Under the pieces are notes generated by a model. That model had not been told where the DNA came from. It was given only the letters and a program-made list of their open reading frames with translations, and did not search any database. The position numbers and the translations under genes are program-made. From NCBI GenBank assembly GCA_020637775.1, contig JACKJV010000004.1, positions 124,001 through 188,000 of the forward strand: DNA of 64,000 bases, given 5' to 3'. This stretch comes from Brucellaceae bacterium (lineage in GTDB: Bacteria > Pseudomonadota > Alphaproteobacteria > Rhizobiales > Rhizobiaceae). Positions 15,761-24,842 of this stretch are shown piece after piece; the first letter of the stretch is position 1, and the number at the start of each line of letters is the position of its first letter.

Positions 15761-18700
15761 ATGCTGTCCATTCCTCGCCCGTTTTCACGGATCATTCTGG
15801 CAGCCCTGGTGGTGCTGGCAGGCGCGATGCCCGCTGCGGGTGCCGACGTGCGGCGCATCGAGGTCGTTGAAAACGCGGATTATTTCGGATTCGACCTGCG
15901 CACCGAGAAAGACGTGACCCTGGAGCAGTGCAAAGCCATATGCCTTGGCGACCGGGCGTGCCGGGCCTTTACCTACAATGTGCGCGCAGGCTGGTGTTTC
16001 CTGAAGAGCGATCATGGCGCCCTCAACAGCTTTGCGGGTGCCATTGCCGGGCGTGTCGTGGTGGAGGCGCGCGAGGATCTGGGCGCGGCGCCGCCGCTTG
16101 CCTTCATCCCCGATTCCATGCCGGTCGAAGCAGGGAAATACCGGGCCCGCCTGGCGGGCAATGAAAGCCGGTTCGCCGGCCGTTCGGCCCATGCGATGGC
16201 CGAAGAAGGCCGTGCGGCGCTGGCTGGCGGCGATGCACGCCAGGGGGTGGCGCTGCTTTCCGGTGCCGTTGCGCTGCGGCCGGACGACTCGGCCTTCTGG
16301 CGCGATCTGGCGCGCGGCATCCGCGTGATGACACCCGAACGTGGCGCGGAACGTTACCAGTTGCAGCAATATGCAACGTCGGCCGCCTTCAATGCCTATG
16401 AGACATCGCGCACCACGGCGAACCGGGCCGGCGCACTGGATGAACTGGCCAAGGCTTTGGAGCTGCGCAGCCAGTTCCGCCCCGCGCTGGAAGCCTACAA
16501 GGCATCGCTGGCGCTGCAGGAAAACGATCAGGTGCGGGCCGATTTCGCCGATCTGAGAGCGCGCAAGGGATTTCGCGTGATCGACAACACCGTGGATGCC
16601 GATACGGCCAATCCGCGTGCCTGCGTGCAGGTGTCGGAAAATCTGGTGAAAGGCCATGACTACGCGCCCTATGTGCGGCTCAATGGCGGCGAGCCGCCAT
16701 CCTTCGAGGCGCAAGGGCGCGAGATTTGCGTCAATGGCCTCAGGCATGGCGAACGCTATGCACTGACCTTGCGCGACGGGTTGCCGTCGGCAGTCGGCGA
16801 AGTGCTTGAGACGCCGGTCGACATTGCCATCTATGTGCGCGACCGTCAGCCTTTCGCGCGCTTCACCGGCGAGGATTTCGTGCTGCCGGCCAAGGGGCGG
16901 CAGGCGATCCCGGTCGTGACGGTGAATGCCGGGGCGGTGGATCTGGAACTGTACCGGATCGGTGCGCGGGCCCTGTCACGGTTGCTGGAAGACGGCCGCT
17001 TCCTGCAGGGCCTGTCCGGCTACCAGGCGCAGGACATTCGCGACCGGCAGGGCGAACTTGTCTGGTCCGGTTCCATGGACACGCCCGGAGGCCTGAACGA
17101 AGAGGTCACCACCGCGCTGCCGCTGGAAACGGTCCTGCCGTCGCGCGCGCCCGGCGTCTATGCGCTGGTGGCGACGGCGCAAGGCGCGCGTAGCGATGAT
17201 TGGGAAAACCGCGCCACGCAATGGTTCACGGTATCCGATATCGGCCTGTCGGCCCGGACCGGCCTCGACGGGATGCATGTCCATGCCCGATCGCTGGACA
17301 GCGCCGCGCCGATTGCCGGCGCGAGCGTGCGTCTCCTGGCGCGCAACAACGAGGTCCTGGGCGAGGCGGTGACCGATGACTCCGGCCAAGCGCGCTTCGA
17401 TGCCGGCCTTGTGCGGGCCACGGGTGGCCTGGCGCCAGCCCTGCTGCTGGCGGAGGCTGACGGGTCCGGTTTCGTGTTTCTCGATCTCAACCGCGCGGGG
17501 TTCGACCTGTCGGACCGCGGCGTCGAGGGCAGGCCCGCGCCTGGCGCCATCGATGTCTACGCGTTTTCCGAACGCGGCATCTACCGGGCCGGCGATACGG
17601 TTCACGTCACCGCGCTGGCGCGCGACGGCGCGGCCGTTGCCGTGGAGGATCTGCCGCTGACCTTCGTCTTCCGGCGCCCGGACGGCAAGGAGGAGCGGCG
17701 GCTGGTTTCGTCTGCGCCGAAGGCGGGCGGCCATGTCGTGGCTCTCGACCTGCCGGACAACGCCATGCGTGGCGCCTGGACGGTGCGCATCCATGCCGAT
17801 CCCGAGCGAGAGGCACTGGCCGAGCAGACCTTCCTGGTGGAGGATTTCGTTCCCGACCGGATCGAATTCGATCTGGCCGCTTCGTCAGGGCCGGTGCTGG
17901 ACCCGGAACAGGGCGGGGCGGTGACGGTGAACGGCCGGTTCCTGTATGGCGCGCCGGCGGCGGGGCTTTCCATGGAAGGCGAGGTGCAGATCAGCCCGGT
18001 GGCCAGCCGTCCGGGGCATGAGGGATATGTCTTCGGCCTTGCGGAGGATGACGAGGACGGGCGCACCACGGTTCCACTGCAAGACCTGCCGGTGCTGGAC
18101 GGGCAGGGGCGCGCGGAGATCGGCATCGATCCCGGCACCTTGCCGTCGACCACCCGGCCGCTCGAGGCGGTGGTAACGGTGCGCCTGCGCGAGGGGGCAG
18201 GGCGCGCGGTGGAGCGCAGCCTGACCATGCCAGTCCGGCCGCAGGGCACGATGATCGGCATCAAGCCCGGCTTTGCCGGAGACCAGGCGCCGGAGGGCTC
18301 GACGGTTTCCTTCTCCATCATCGCGGTCGATCCCGATGGGGCAAGGGTGGCGGCACAAGGCCTTGACTGGCGGCTCTTGCGCGTGACCCGCAACTATCAA
18401 TGGTATCGCGACGGCAACGAGTGGCGCTACGAGGCGGCGGATTTCACCTCGCTGGCCGCCAGCGGCACGGTCGATGTCGGGGCAGACATGCCGGCTTCCG
18501 TTGCCATGCCCGTGGATTGGGGGCGCTACCGGCTGGAAGTGGAAGGCGCGGATGCGATCACAAGCCATGACTTCCAGGCCGGGTGGTATGTGGAAACCTC
18601 TTCCCTCGATACACCGGACGGGCTGGAAATCGCGTTGGACAAGGCGCATTACCGGCCCGGTGACATTGCAAGGCTGAAGGTGTCGCCGCGTTTCGCCGGT

Positions 18701-21223
18701 GAACTGCTGGTTACCGTCGGAGCCGATCGCGTCCTTGCCACGCAGCATGCCAGCATTCCGGCCAGCGGCGGCGAAATCACCTTCCCCGTGGGCGCCGATT
18801 GGGGAGCGGGCGCCTATGTCACGGCGACGCTCTACCGGCCGGGCTCGGCGGGCGAAAGCCGGATGCCGGCGCGCGCCATCGGCGTGAAATGGCTCGCCGT
18901 GGATGCCAGCGACCGGACGCTTTCGCTGACTGTCGACACCCCGCCGCAGACCGTTCCGGGCCAGCCATTCGAGGTGCCATTGTCGGTCACCGGTGCCAGG
19001 TCCGGCGAAACCGTCTACGCGACCATCGCGGCGGTCGATGTCGGCATCCTTAACCTGACCGGCTACGAGCCGCCCCGGCCGGAGGCCTGGTATTTCGGCC
19101 AGCGGCGGATGGGCCTTGAAATCCGCGATGTCTACGGCCGCCTGATCGACGGCTCGCAAGGCGCGCTGGGGCGTGTGCGAACCGGCGGCGACGGGCCCGG
19201 CATGCAATCCAGGGGCAGTCCGCCAAAGGGCAGGCTCGTTGCCTTCTTTTCCGGGCCGGTGCAACTGGACGCCGAGGGCAAGGCGGCCGTGCGCTTCGAC
19301 ATGCCGCAATTCAACGGAACTGTGCGCGTGATGGCCACGGCCTGGAGCGCGACGGCGACCGGCTCTGCATCACGCGACGTGACCGTGCGCGAACCGGTCG
19401 TGGTGATTGCCGGCGCACCGCGTTTCATGGCAACCGGCGACCGTTCCGAATTGCGCTTCGATATCACCAACACGGATGGTCCGGCGGGAGACTATGTCCT
19501 TTCGGTGGAAACCCGGGGTCCGTTGCGGCTCGCGGGCGAATTGCCGGCGCGCATCGCGTTACGGAAAGGCGGGCGGAGCGTGCTGCGGCTGCCGGTCGCC
19601 GCCGGAGCGCCGGGGGACGCGGAAGTGGCGCTGACACTGACCCACGATGAGGGCACGCGCATCCGGCATGACGTTTCCTTCCCGGTTCGTCCCGGTGCGC
19701 TTCCGGTCACCGTGCGGCGCGAGATCGAACTGCTTGCCAATGGCGGGGGGCTTGCCGTTGACCGGCAATTGCTGGCCGACAGCGTCATTCGTGATGCCAC
19801 GGTTTCGGTCTCGGTGACGCGGCTGGCTGCCTTTGACGTGCCCGGCCTGCTCATGAGCCTCGACCGCTATCCCCATGACTGCGCGGAACAGACGACAAGC
19901 CGGGCCTTGCCGCTGCTCTACCTGTCGGAACTGGAGGGCGAGGCAAGCGATCCGGCCATCGACAGGCGCATCGAGGAGGCGATTGCGCGGGTGCTGGCTT
20001 TCCAGTCCGCAAGCGGGTCGTTCGGCCTGTGGTCGCCGGGCGCAGGCGATCTCTGGCTCGATGCCTATGTCAGCGATTTCCTGACACGGGCACGTGAAAA
20101 GGGTTTCGACGTGCCGCAGACCGCCATGGATCTCGCCGTCGGCAACCTGGAAAACAATCTCGCCTATGTGAACGATGTGAGCGGGCGCGGCCGCGAGATC
20201 GCCTATGCGCTCTATGTGCTGGCACGACACCGCAAGGCCTCGGCCGGCGACCTGCGCTATTATGCCGATACAAAGCTCGATGCCTTCGACAGCCCGATGG
20301 CACGGGCGCAACTGGCGGCAGGGCTTTCGCTCTACGGCGATGGCGAGCGCTCGGCCCGCTTGTTCAAGGCGGCGCTGGATCTGGCTGAAGCGCAGGCGGA
20401 TCACGCAGTGCTGGCGCGCCAGGATTATGGTTCAAAGCTGCGCGATGGCGCTGCAATTCTCGCTCTTGCAGCCGAGAGCCGGCCGCAGCCCGGCGGCATG
20501 GCGGCGATGACCCGTTTCGTGACCGGACAGAAGCAACGGCGGCCGCATACCTCCACCCAGGAGGAGGCGTGGCTGCTTCTGGCGGCACGCGCGCTTGCCG
20601 GACAGGATGCGGCCATGAAGCTGAGCGTGAACGGCATGGATCATTCGGGCCCGTTCACCCTTCGCCGCTCCGGCGTCGATCTGCTCGACGCACCTGTTTC
20701 GGTGAAGAATTTCGGTGGCGAACCGGTGACCGCACTCGTCACCTCCGTGGCCGCGCCGATCGATCCGCTGCCGGCGGGCGGTAACGGTTTCACCATTGCG
20801 CGCAGTTACTTCACGCTGGATGGCAGGCCGGCGAGCCTGCAACAGGTGGAGCAGAACCAGCGCCTTGTCGTGGTGCTGCAGATCGCCGAACTCAACACCT
20901 GGCCATCGCGCATCGTGGTGACAGACCTGCTGCCGGGCGGTTTCGAGATCGACAATCCGGCGCTGGCCGGCAGTGCGCAACTGAAGAATTTCGATTGGCT
21001 GGGCGATGTCAGTCCGGCCCATCTGGAATTCCTTGACGACCGGTTCGTGGCGGCATTCGACCGGTCGGCCGGTGACAGCCGGGCGCTGCAACTGGCCTAT
21101 GTGGTGCGGGCAGTGACGCCGGGCACCTACATTCACCCGGCTGCGCAGGTGGAAGACATGTACCGCCCGCAATTCTCCGCGCGCACGGCGGCGGGTTTCG
21201 TGGAGGTCAGGGAGTTGCGCTGA
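15761..21223 (+). CDS. Bacterial alpha-2-macroglobulin family protein with PAN/apple domain
   Basis: This is a very large periplasmic protease-trap homologue (1820 residues). A signal peptide (about 1-28) has no lipobox cysteine. A PAN/apple domain follows, with Cys57, Cys61, Cys67 and Cys79. Macroglobulin-like beta domains make up the middle. The thioester motif Cys1374-Ala-Glu-Gln1377 lies at the start of the helical thioester domain. Bacterial forms of this kind trap foreign proteases and partner PBP1C in periplasmic repair and defence. Here the stop codon overlaps the pbpC start by one base. A GGGAGG ribosome-binding site precedes the start. Many bacterial homologues are lipoproteins, so the missing lipobox is a difference. 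Confidence 0.92.
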   Translation: MLSIPRPFSRIILAALVVLAGAMPAAGADVRRIEVVENADYFGFDLRTEKDVTLEQCKAICLGDRACRAFTYNVRAGWCFLKSDHGALNSFAGAIAGRVVVEAREDLGAAPPLAFIPDSMPVEAGKYRARLAGNESRFAGRSAHAMAEEGRAALAGGDARQGVALLSGAVALRPDDSAFWRDLARGIRVMTPERGAERYQLQQYATSAAFNAYETSRTTANRAGALDELAKALELRSQFRPALEAYKASLALQENDQVRADFADLRARKGFRVIDNTVDADTANPRACVQVSENLVKGHDYAPYVRLNGGEPPSFEAQGREICVNGLRHGERYALTLRDGLPSAVGEVLETPVDIAIYVRDRQPFARFTGEDFVLPAKGRQAIPVVTVNAGAVDLELYRIGARALSRLLEDGRFLQGLSGYQAQDIRDRQGELVWSGSMDTPGGLNEEVTTALPLETVLPSRAPGVYALVATAQGARSDDWENRATQWFTVSDIGLSARTGLDGMHVHARSLDSAAPIAGASVRLLARNNEVLGEAVTDDSGQARFDAGLVRATGGLAPALLLAEADGSGFVFLDLNRAGFDLSDRGVEGRPAPGAIDVYAFSERGIYRAGDTVHVTALARDGAAVAVEDLPLTFVFRRPDGKEERRLVSSAPKAGGHVVALDLPDNAMRGAWTVRIHADPEREALAEQTFLVEDFVPDRIEFDLAASSGPVLDPEQGGAVTVNGRFLYGAPAAGLSMEGEVQISPVASRPGHEGYVFGLAEDDEDGRTTVPLQDLPVLDGQGRAEIGIDPGTLPSTTRPLEAVVTVRLREGAGRAVERSLTMPVRPQGTMIGIKPGFAGDQAPEGSTVSFSIIAVDPDGARVAAQGLDWRLLRVTRNYQWYRDGNEWRYEAADFTSLAASGTVDVGADMPASVAMPVDWGRYRLEVEGADAITSHDFQAGWYVETSSLDTPDGLEIALDKAHYRPGDIARLKVSPRFAGELLVTVGADRVLATQHASIPASGGEITFPVGADWGAGAYVTATLYRPGSAGESRMPARAIGVKWLAVDASDRTLSLTVDTPPQTVPGQPFEVPLSVTGARSGETVYATIAAVDVGILNLTGYEPPRPEAWYFGQRRMGLEIRDVYGRLIDGSQGALGRVRTGGDGPGMQSRGSPPKGRLVAFFSGPVQLDAEGKAAVRFDMPQFNGTVRVMATAWSATATGSASRDVTVREPVVVIAGAPRFMATGDRSELRFDITNTDGPAGDYVLSVETRGPLRLAGELPARIALRKGGRSVLRLPVAAGAPGDAEVALTLTHDEGTRIRHDVSFPVRPGALPVTVRREIELLANGGGLAVDRQLLADSVIRDATVSVSVTRLAAFDVPGLLMSLDRYPHDCAEQTTSRALPLLYLSELEGEASDPAIDRRIEEAIARVLAFQSASGSFGLWSPGAGDLWLDAYVSDFLTRAREKGFDVPQTAMDLAVGNLENNLAYVNDVSGRGREIAYALYVLARHRKASAGDLRYYADTKLDAFDSPMARAQLAAGLSLYGDGERSARLFKAALDLAEAQADHAVLARQDYGSKLRDGAAILALAAESRPQPGGMAAMTRFVTGQKQRRPHTSTQEEAWLLLAARALAGQDAAMKLSVNGMDHSGPFTLRRSGVDLLDAPVSVKNFGGEPVTALVTSVAAPIDPLPAGGNGFTIARSYFTLDGRPASLQQVEQNQRLVVVLQIAELNTWPSRIVVTDLLPGGFEIDNPALAGSAQLKNFDWLGDVSPAHLEFLDDRFVAAFDRSAGDSRALQLAYVVRAVTPGTYIHPAAQVEDMYRPQFSARTAAGFVEVRELR

Positions 21224-23292
21224 TGCGGGCGCTTTCCTTCCTCAAATGGATGGCCGGCGGACTGGCGGGGCTGTTCTTTGCAGCTGCTGGGGTTTCCGCC
21301 CTGGACGAGGCCCTTCCGCCGCCGCTCGAAGCCCCGGCTTATTCGGCGCAGGTCCTTGACCGGCATGGCGCGCTGCTGTTCGCGCAGGCAACGGAAGAGG
21401 GGCGCTGGCGCTTTCCGGTCTCGCTGGATGGCGTGGACGACGATTTCCTGGCCATGCTCGTCGCCTTCGAGGACAAGCGGTTCTTCAGTCATGCCGGCGT
21501 CGATCCGCTGGCAATTGTCCGGGCCGGCTGGCAATTGGCCATGCAGGGGCGGATCGTCTCCGGTGGATCGACCATCACCATGCAGCTTGCCCGGCTTCTG
21601 GAGCCGCGCGCCGAACGGTCGATGACGGCAAAGCTCCGGCAGATGCTGCGTGCGATCCAGATCGAGCGGCGGCTTTCCAAGCGGGAAATCCTGGAACGCT
21701 ACCTGACCATAGCGCCCTATGGCGGCAATCTGGAAGGCATTCGGGCTGCAACGCTGGCCTGGTTCGGCAAGGAACCGGGTAAATTGCGCCTTTCGGAGGC
21801 GGCGCTGCTGGTGGCCTTGCCGCAATCGCCGGAAGTGCGGAGGCCCGATCGTGCAGCGGATGCAGCGCGGGCGGCGCGGGACCGGGTGCTGTGGCGCATG
21901 GCCGAGGCCGGGCTTGTTCCCGAAACGGAAATCGCACGGGCTTCCAGCTTCGATGTGCCGCATCGGCGCAGGGCCATGCCATCGCTGAGTCCGCATCTGG
22001 CGATGCGCCTGCTTGCAGTGCATGACGCCAAGGAGGCATCCGTGCGGCTGACGCTGGACGGCCTGCGTCAGGGTGCCCTTGAAACGGTGGCGCGCGAAGG
22101 GGCCGAACGGCTGCCGCCGGGTGTCTCCGTGGCGATGGTGCTCCTCGATGCGGCAACGGGTGACATGCTGGCCCGCGTGGGTTCCGCAGGCTATCTCGAT
22201 GAGCGCCGCTCCGGCTGGGTGGACATGGCGGATGTGCCCCGTTCGCCAGGCTCCGCGCTCAAGCCGTTCATCTACGGGCTCGCTTTCGAGCAGGGCCTGG
22301 TGGCGCCCGAAACCATCATCTCCGACCGGCCAGCCGACTTCGGCGGCTATCGTCCTGTCAATTTCGACATGGGCTACAAGGGTGATGTTTCCGTGCGAGA
22401 AGCCCTGCAATGGTCGCTCAACGTCCCGGCGGTGCGCCTGCTGGATGCTGTGGGGCCGCAGCGGCTGGCATCGCGGCTGCGAAGGGCCGGTGCCAGCCTC
22501 GTTCTGCCGCAAGCCGGTGCCCCCGGCCTTGCCATCGGTCTTGGCGGTGCGGGCGTGACGCTGACCGGGCTGGCCGAGGCCTATACTGCCTTGGCCAACA
22601 CGGGTGAAGGTACAAGGGCGCGGCTGCATCACGGCCCCCCGGAGCGGCCGCGGCGCATACGTGTCCTGGAACCGGCAGCGGCATGGCAGGTGGGCGAAAT
22701 CCTGTCCGGGGTCTCGCCGCCTGCCGGGGCCGCGCAAACCGGAATCGCCTACAAGACCGGCACGTCCTACGGCTATCGCGATGCCTGGGCAGTGGGGTTT
22801 GACGGGCGGCATGTGCTGGCCGTGTGGACCGGCCGGCCGGACAATGCCGCCGTGCCGGGGATGAGCGGCGCACAGGCCGCGGCGCCGATCCTGTTCGACG
22901 GCTGGGTGCGGGCGGGACTGGGTCATGCGCCCCTGCCGGCGCGGCCGCGCGGTGCCGTTGAACTGGCGCATGGCGATCTGCCGCAAGCGCTGAAGCGCTT
23001 CACGCACCGGGCGCCGAGCGAGACAAGGGAAGCGCCGGAGCCGGCTCCGGTGATCGTCTATCCGCCAGCGGGTGCGCGTGTCGAACTGGCCGGCAGCGAT
23101 GCCATGCAGCCTCTCATCCTCAAGCTGCAAGGGGGGCGGGCGCCGTTTCGCTGGCTGGCCAATGGCGCGCCGCTGGATGGCGCCTCGCGCCGGCGCATGC
23201 GCCAATGGCAGCCGGACGGCAAGGGCCATCAGCGCCTGACGGTGATCGATGCGGCGGGGCGGGCGGCCAGCGTGGATCTCTTCGTCCAGTAG
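21223..23292 (+). CDS. pbpC: Penicillin-binding protein 1C
   Basis: This is a bifunctional peptidoglycan synthase homologue (689 residues). An N-terminal membrane anchor (about 5-28) precedes a GT51 glycosyltransferase domain, with the catalytic Glu83 in FEDKRFFSH and the motif GGSTITMQLARLL. The transpeptidase domain has Ser344-x-x-Lys347 (SALK) and KTGT starting at Lys511. A short C-terminal beta domain (about 600-689) matches the PBP1C C-terminal module. It is coupled to the macroglobulin gene, the arrangement also known in enterobacteria. PBP1C is usually dispensable for growth and may respond to wall breaches. Confidence 0.95.
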   Translation: MRALSFLKWMAGGLAGLFFAAAGVSALDEALPPPLEAPAYSAQVLDRHGALLFAQATEEGRWRFPVSLDGVDDDFLAMLVAFEDKRFFSHAGVDPLAIVRAGWQLAMQGRIVSGGSTITMQLARLLEPRAERSMTAKLRQMLRAIQIERRLSKREILERYLTIAPYGGNLEGIRAATLAWFGKEPGKLRLSEAALLVALPQSPEVRRPDRAADAARAARDRVLWRMAEAGLVPETEIARASSFDVPHRRRAMPSLSPHLAMRLLAVHDAKEASVRLTLDGLRQGALETVAREGAERLPPGVSVAMVLLDAATGDMLARVGSAGYLDERRSGWVDMADVPRSPGSALKPFIYGLAFEQGLVAPETIISDRPADFGGYRPVNFDMGYKGDVSVREALQWSLNVPAVRLLDAVGPQRLASRLRRAGASLVLPQAGAPGLAIGLGGAGVTLTGLAEAYTALANTGEGTRARLHHGPPERPRRIRVLEPAAAWQVGEILSGVSPPAGAAQTGIAYKTGTSYGYRDAWAVGFDGRHVLAVWTGRPDNAAVPGMSGAQAAAPILFDGWVRAGLGHAPLPARPRGAVELAHGDLPQALKRFTHRAPSETREAPEPAPVIVYPPAGARVELAGSDAMQPLILKLQGGRAPFRWLANGAPLDGASRRRMRQWQPDGKGHQRLTVIDAAGRAASVDLFVQ

Positions 23293-23304
23293 TCGCGGGC
23301 CCGG

Positions 23305-23883
23305 TCAGCGGATAGAGGCGTGGCGCTCCCAGAAATCCACCGCGCGGACGTAGGACTCGCGGTCAATGGCGACGCCGGAGCCCCCCTCCGCGCGACCAAG
23401 GCTGTTGCGCATCTGGGTGATCGGCGGCATGGGCGGCTCAACCGGTTCCAGCGTGCCAATGACCGAGACGATACCCCAGTCGCAATCGGGCACGATTTCC
23501 GCATCGGGACCATCGGCGGCCTCGGCGTCGAGTTGGGCCTTGCTGTAGAGAATGACGTCCAGCCATCTGGCCAAGGGCGCTTCCACACCCTCGAACCAGC
23601 GTTCCAGAACCGCCAGTTCGCCCTCCCGGCGCGCCTTGTATCCCGACCGCAGACAATGGCGGTTTTCATCCGTGACCGGGGCGAAGGAACACCGCGTGGG
23701 GGAGGAATTTTCGAGGAAAAGATGCTTGCAGAAAGGGGCATAGCCATCCACGAGGCGGGCGCCGGCAGATAGCGCGGCATGGCACGATGCGACGAGTTGA
23801 TCGGGCGGAAGGCCGATCATGCGCCTGGCGCCGGCGTCTTCCTGCCATTGGCGCATGGCAAAGCCTGTCATGGCAATCTTCAT
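23305..23883 (-). CDS. DUF3228-like protein of unknown function
   Basis: This is a soluble protein of about 192 residues, with no signal peptide or membrane segment. It shows conserved-looking blocks LVDGYAPFCKHLFLEN and DWGIVSVIGTLEPVEPPM, which resemble DUF3228 proteins as I recall them. The ATG at 23883 is preceded by AGGAG at an ideal 7-nt distance and was preferred over a start 30 bp upstream. The gene is convergent with pbpC (12-bp gap), so it is not part of that operon. No function can be assigned. The family call is from memory of block similarity and should be treated as tentative. Confidence 0.65.
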   Translation of the reverse strand: MKIAMTGFAMRQWQEDAGARRMIGLPPDQLVASCHAALSAGARLVDGYAPFCKHLFLENSSPTRCSFAPVTDENRHCLRSGYKARREGELAVLERWFEGVEAPLARWLDVILYSKAQLDAEAADGPDAEIVPDCDWGIVSVIGTLEPVEPPMPPITQMRNSLGRAEGGSGVAIDRESYVRAVDFWERHASIR

Positions 23884-23997
23884 GGCGCGCTCCTGTGCGA
23901 TGAATGCCAGCATGGTGCCATGGCCGAACGTTCCGGCATAATCATGTGCCAGCCGGTTCCTGGGGGCGGGCTCATGCAGGACAAGGGAAATTGGCGC

Positions 23998-24468
23998 TCA
24001 GGCGCGGGATTTCGGCCGTAGGCGCACGACCACATCGACATGGGCGATTTCCATGCCCTCTGGCGGCTCGGGCAGATTTGCAACCCGCAGCGCGCCTTCC
24101 GGACCCTGATCCGGAATATCGAGAACCTGCCCCCGGCCTTCGACGAAGAAGTGATGGTGATCTGATGTGTTGGTGTCGAAATAGGTCTTGTTCGTCTCGA
24201 TGGCGAGAACGCGCAGAAGGCCTGCTTCGGTAAACTGGTGCAGCGTGTTGTAGACCGTGGCCAGAGACACGGCGATGCTTTCCTGCTGCGCCTCGGCGTG
24301 AATTTCTTCCGCCGTCACATGTCGGTCGCCGCGGGTGAAGAGGAGCGTGGCCAGATGCATGCGCTGGCGCGTCGGGCGCAGGCCCGAAGCGCGCATGCGG
24401 TCGCGAAGGCGGGAGGCCCAGCACAAAGGCCCATGCGCGCCCGCTTTGGCATTCTGGCTCCTGATCAT
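23998..24468 (-). CDS. irr: Irr-type Fur family iron/heme-responsive regulator
   Basis: This is a Fur-superfamily regulator (about 156 residues) most like Irr of Rhizobiales. It has the DNA-binding helix GLRPTRQRM and the block VSLATVYNTLHQFTEAGLLR. The histidine cluster SDHHHFF binds heme or metal in Irr proteins. The N-terminal Cys-Pro heme regulatory motif of Bradyrhizobium Irr is absent; here a cysteine is followed by tryptophan. The ATG at 24468 gives the usual N-terminal length, but ATGs at 24492 and upstream are possible, since no strong ribosome-binding site is visible. It is divergent from benzoate-CoA ligase, and a BoxR-type operator lies just upstream. Confidence 0.85.
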   Translation of the reverse strand: MIRSQNAKAGAHGPLCWASRLRDRMRASGLRPTRQRMHLATLLFTRGDRHVTAEEIHAEAQQESIAVSLATVYNTLHQFTEAGLLRVLAIETNKTYFDTNTSDHHHFFVEGRGQVLDIPDQGPEGALRVANLPEPPEGMEIAHVDVVVRLRPKSRA

Positions 24469-24487
24469 CGATGTCCGGTCCGTAGTC

Positions 24488-24501
24488 TGCATTATCTTGC
24501 A
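24488..24501 (-). promoter_or_regulatory. BoxR-type operator in front of irr (site E)
   Basis: On the plus strand the site reads TGCATTATCTTGCA, the same TGCA-N6-TGCA form as the box sites and nearly identical in the core to site C. On the minus strand it contains GATAAT, a plausible -10 for irr. It lies 20 bp upstream of the chosen irr start. Confidence 0.45.
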
Positions 24502-24785
24502 CATCCTGTTCAGGCGGAGAGTATCGCGCGTGGTGCCGTTTTGCAAGACCGTCCCGATCCGGCGAGGAAGCAGCGCGCATTCCCGTTACCGATCAGAACA
24601 TAGGCTCTCAAGTTACGATTACAAACCCCAGCGGTCCACCGCCTTGATCTCGATCAACCCGAAAACGGCGGATAAGTGCAGCGAAATGCCGCCATGGTGT
24701 GCGACCGGCCGGTTCCCGCGCCGCCCATGCTGTCCGCGCTTGCCGGCTGCTGGCGAAAAAAATCGCCGGGCTTTGCGAGAACGGC

Positions 24786-24819
24786 TTGCCGGGATCGAGG
24801 GATTGTGCATAATAATGCA
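24786..24819 (+). promoter_or_regulatory. bclA promoter with BoxR-type operator (site D)
   Basis: TGCATAATAATGCA (24806-24819) matches the TGCA-N6-TGCA form and is almost fully palindromic with its flanking G and C. CATAAT (24808-24813) inside it, with TTGCCG (24786-24791) 16 bp upstream, forms a plausible promoter, so the operator overlies the -10. The leader to bclA would be about 100 nt. Confidence 0.6.
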
Positions 24820-24842
24820 CAAATCGGCCGTCTGGAGGAACA

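Noticed and set aside
21133..23229. A 698-codon open frame antisense to pbpC
   Set aside because: pbpC has complete glycosyltransferase and transpeptidase motifs. The antisense product is Arg/His/Gly-rich and matches nothing.
15761..23883. Genomic island with mobile-element borders around the macroglobulin/pbpC genes
   Set aside because: No integrase, transposase, tRNA or flanking repeat was seen, and base composition looks like that of the neighbours.
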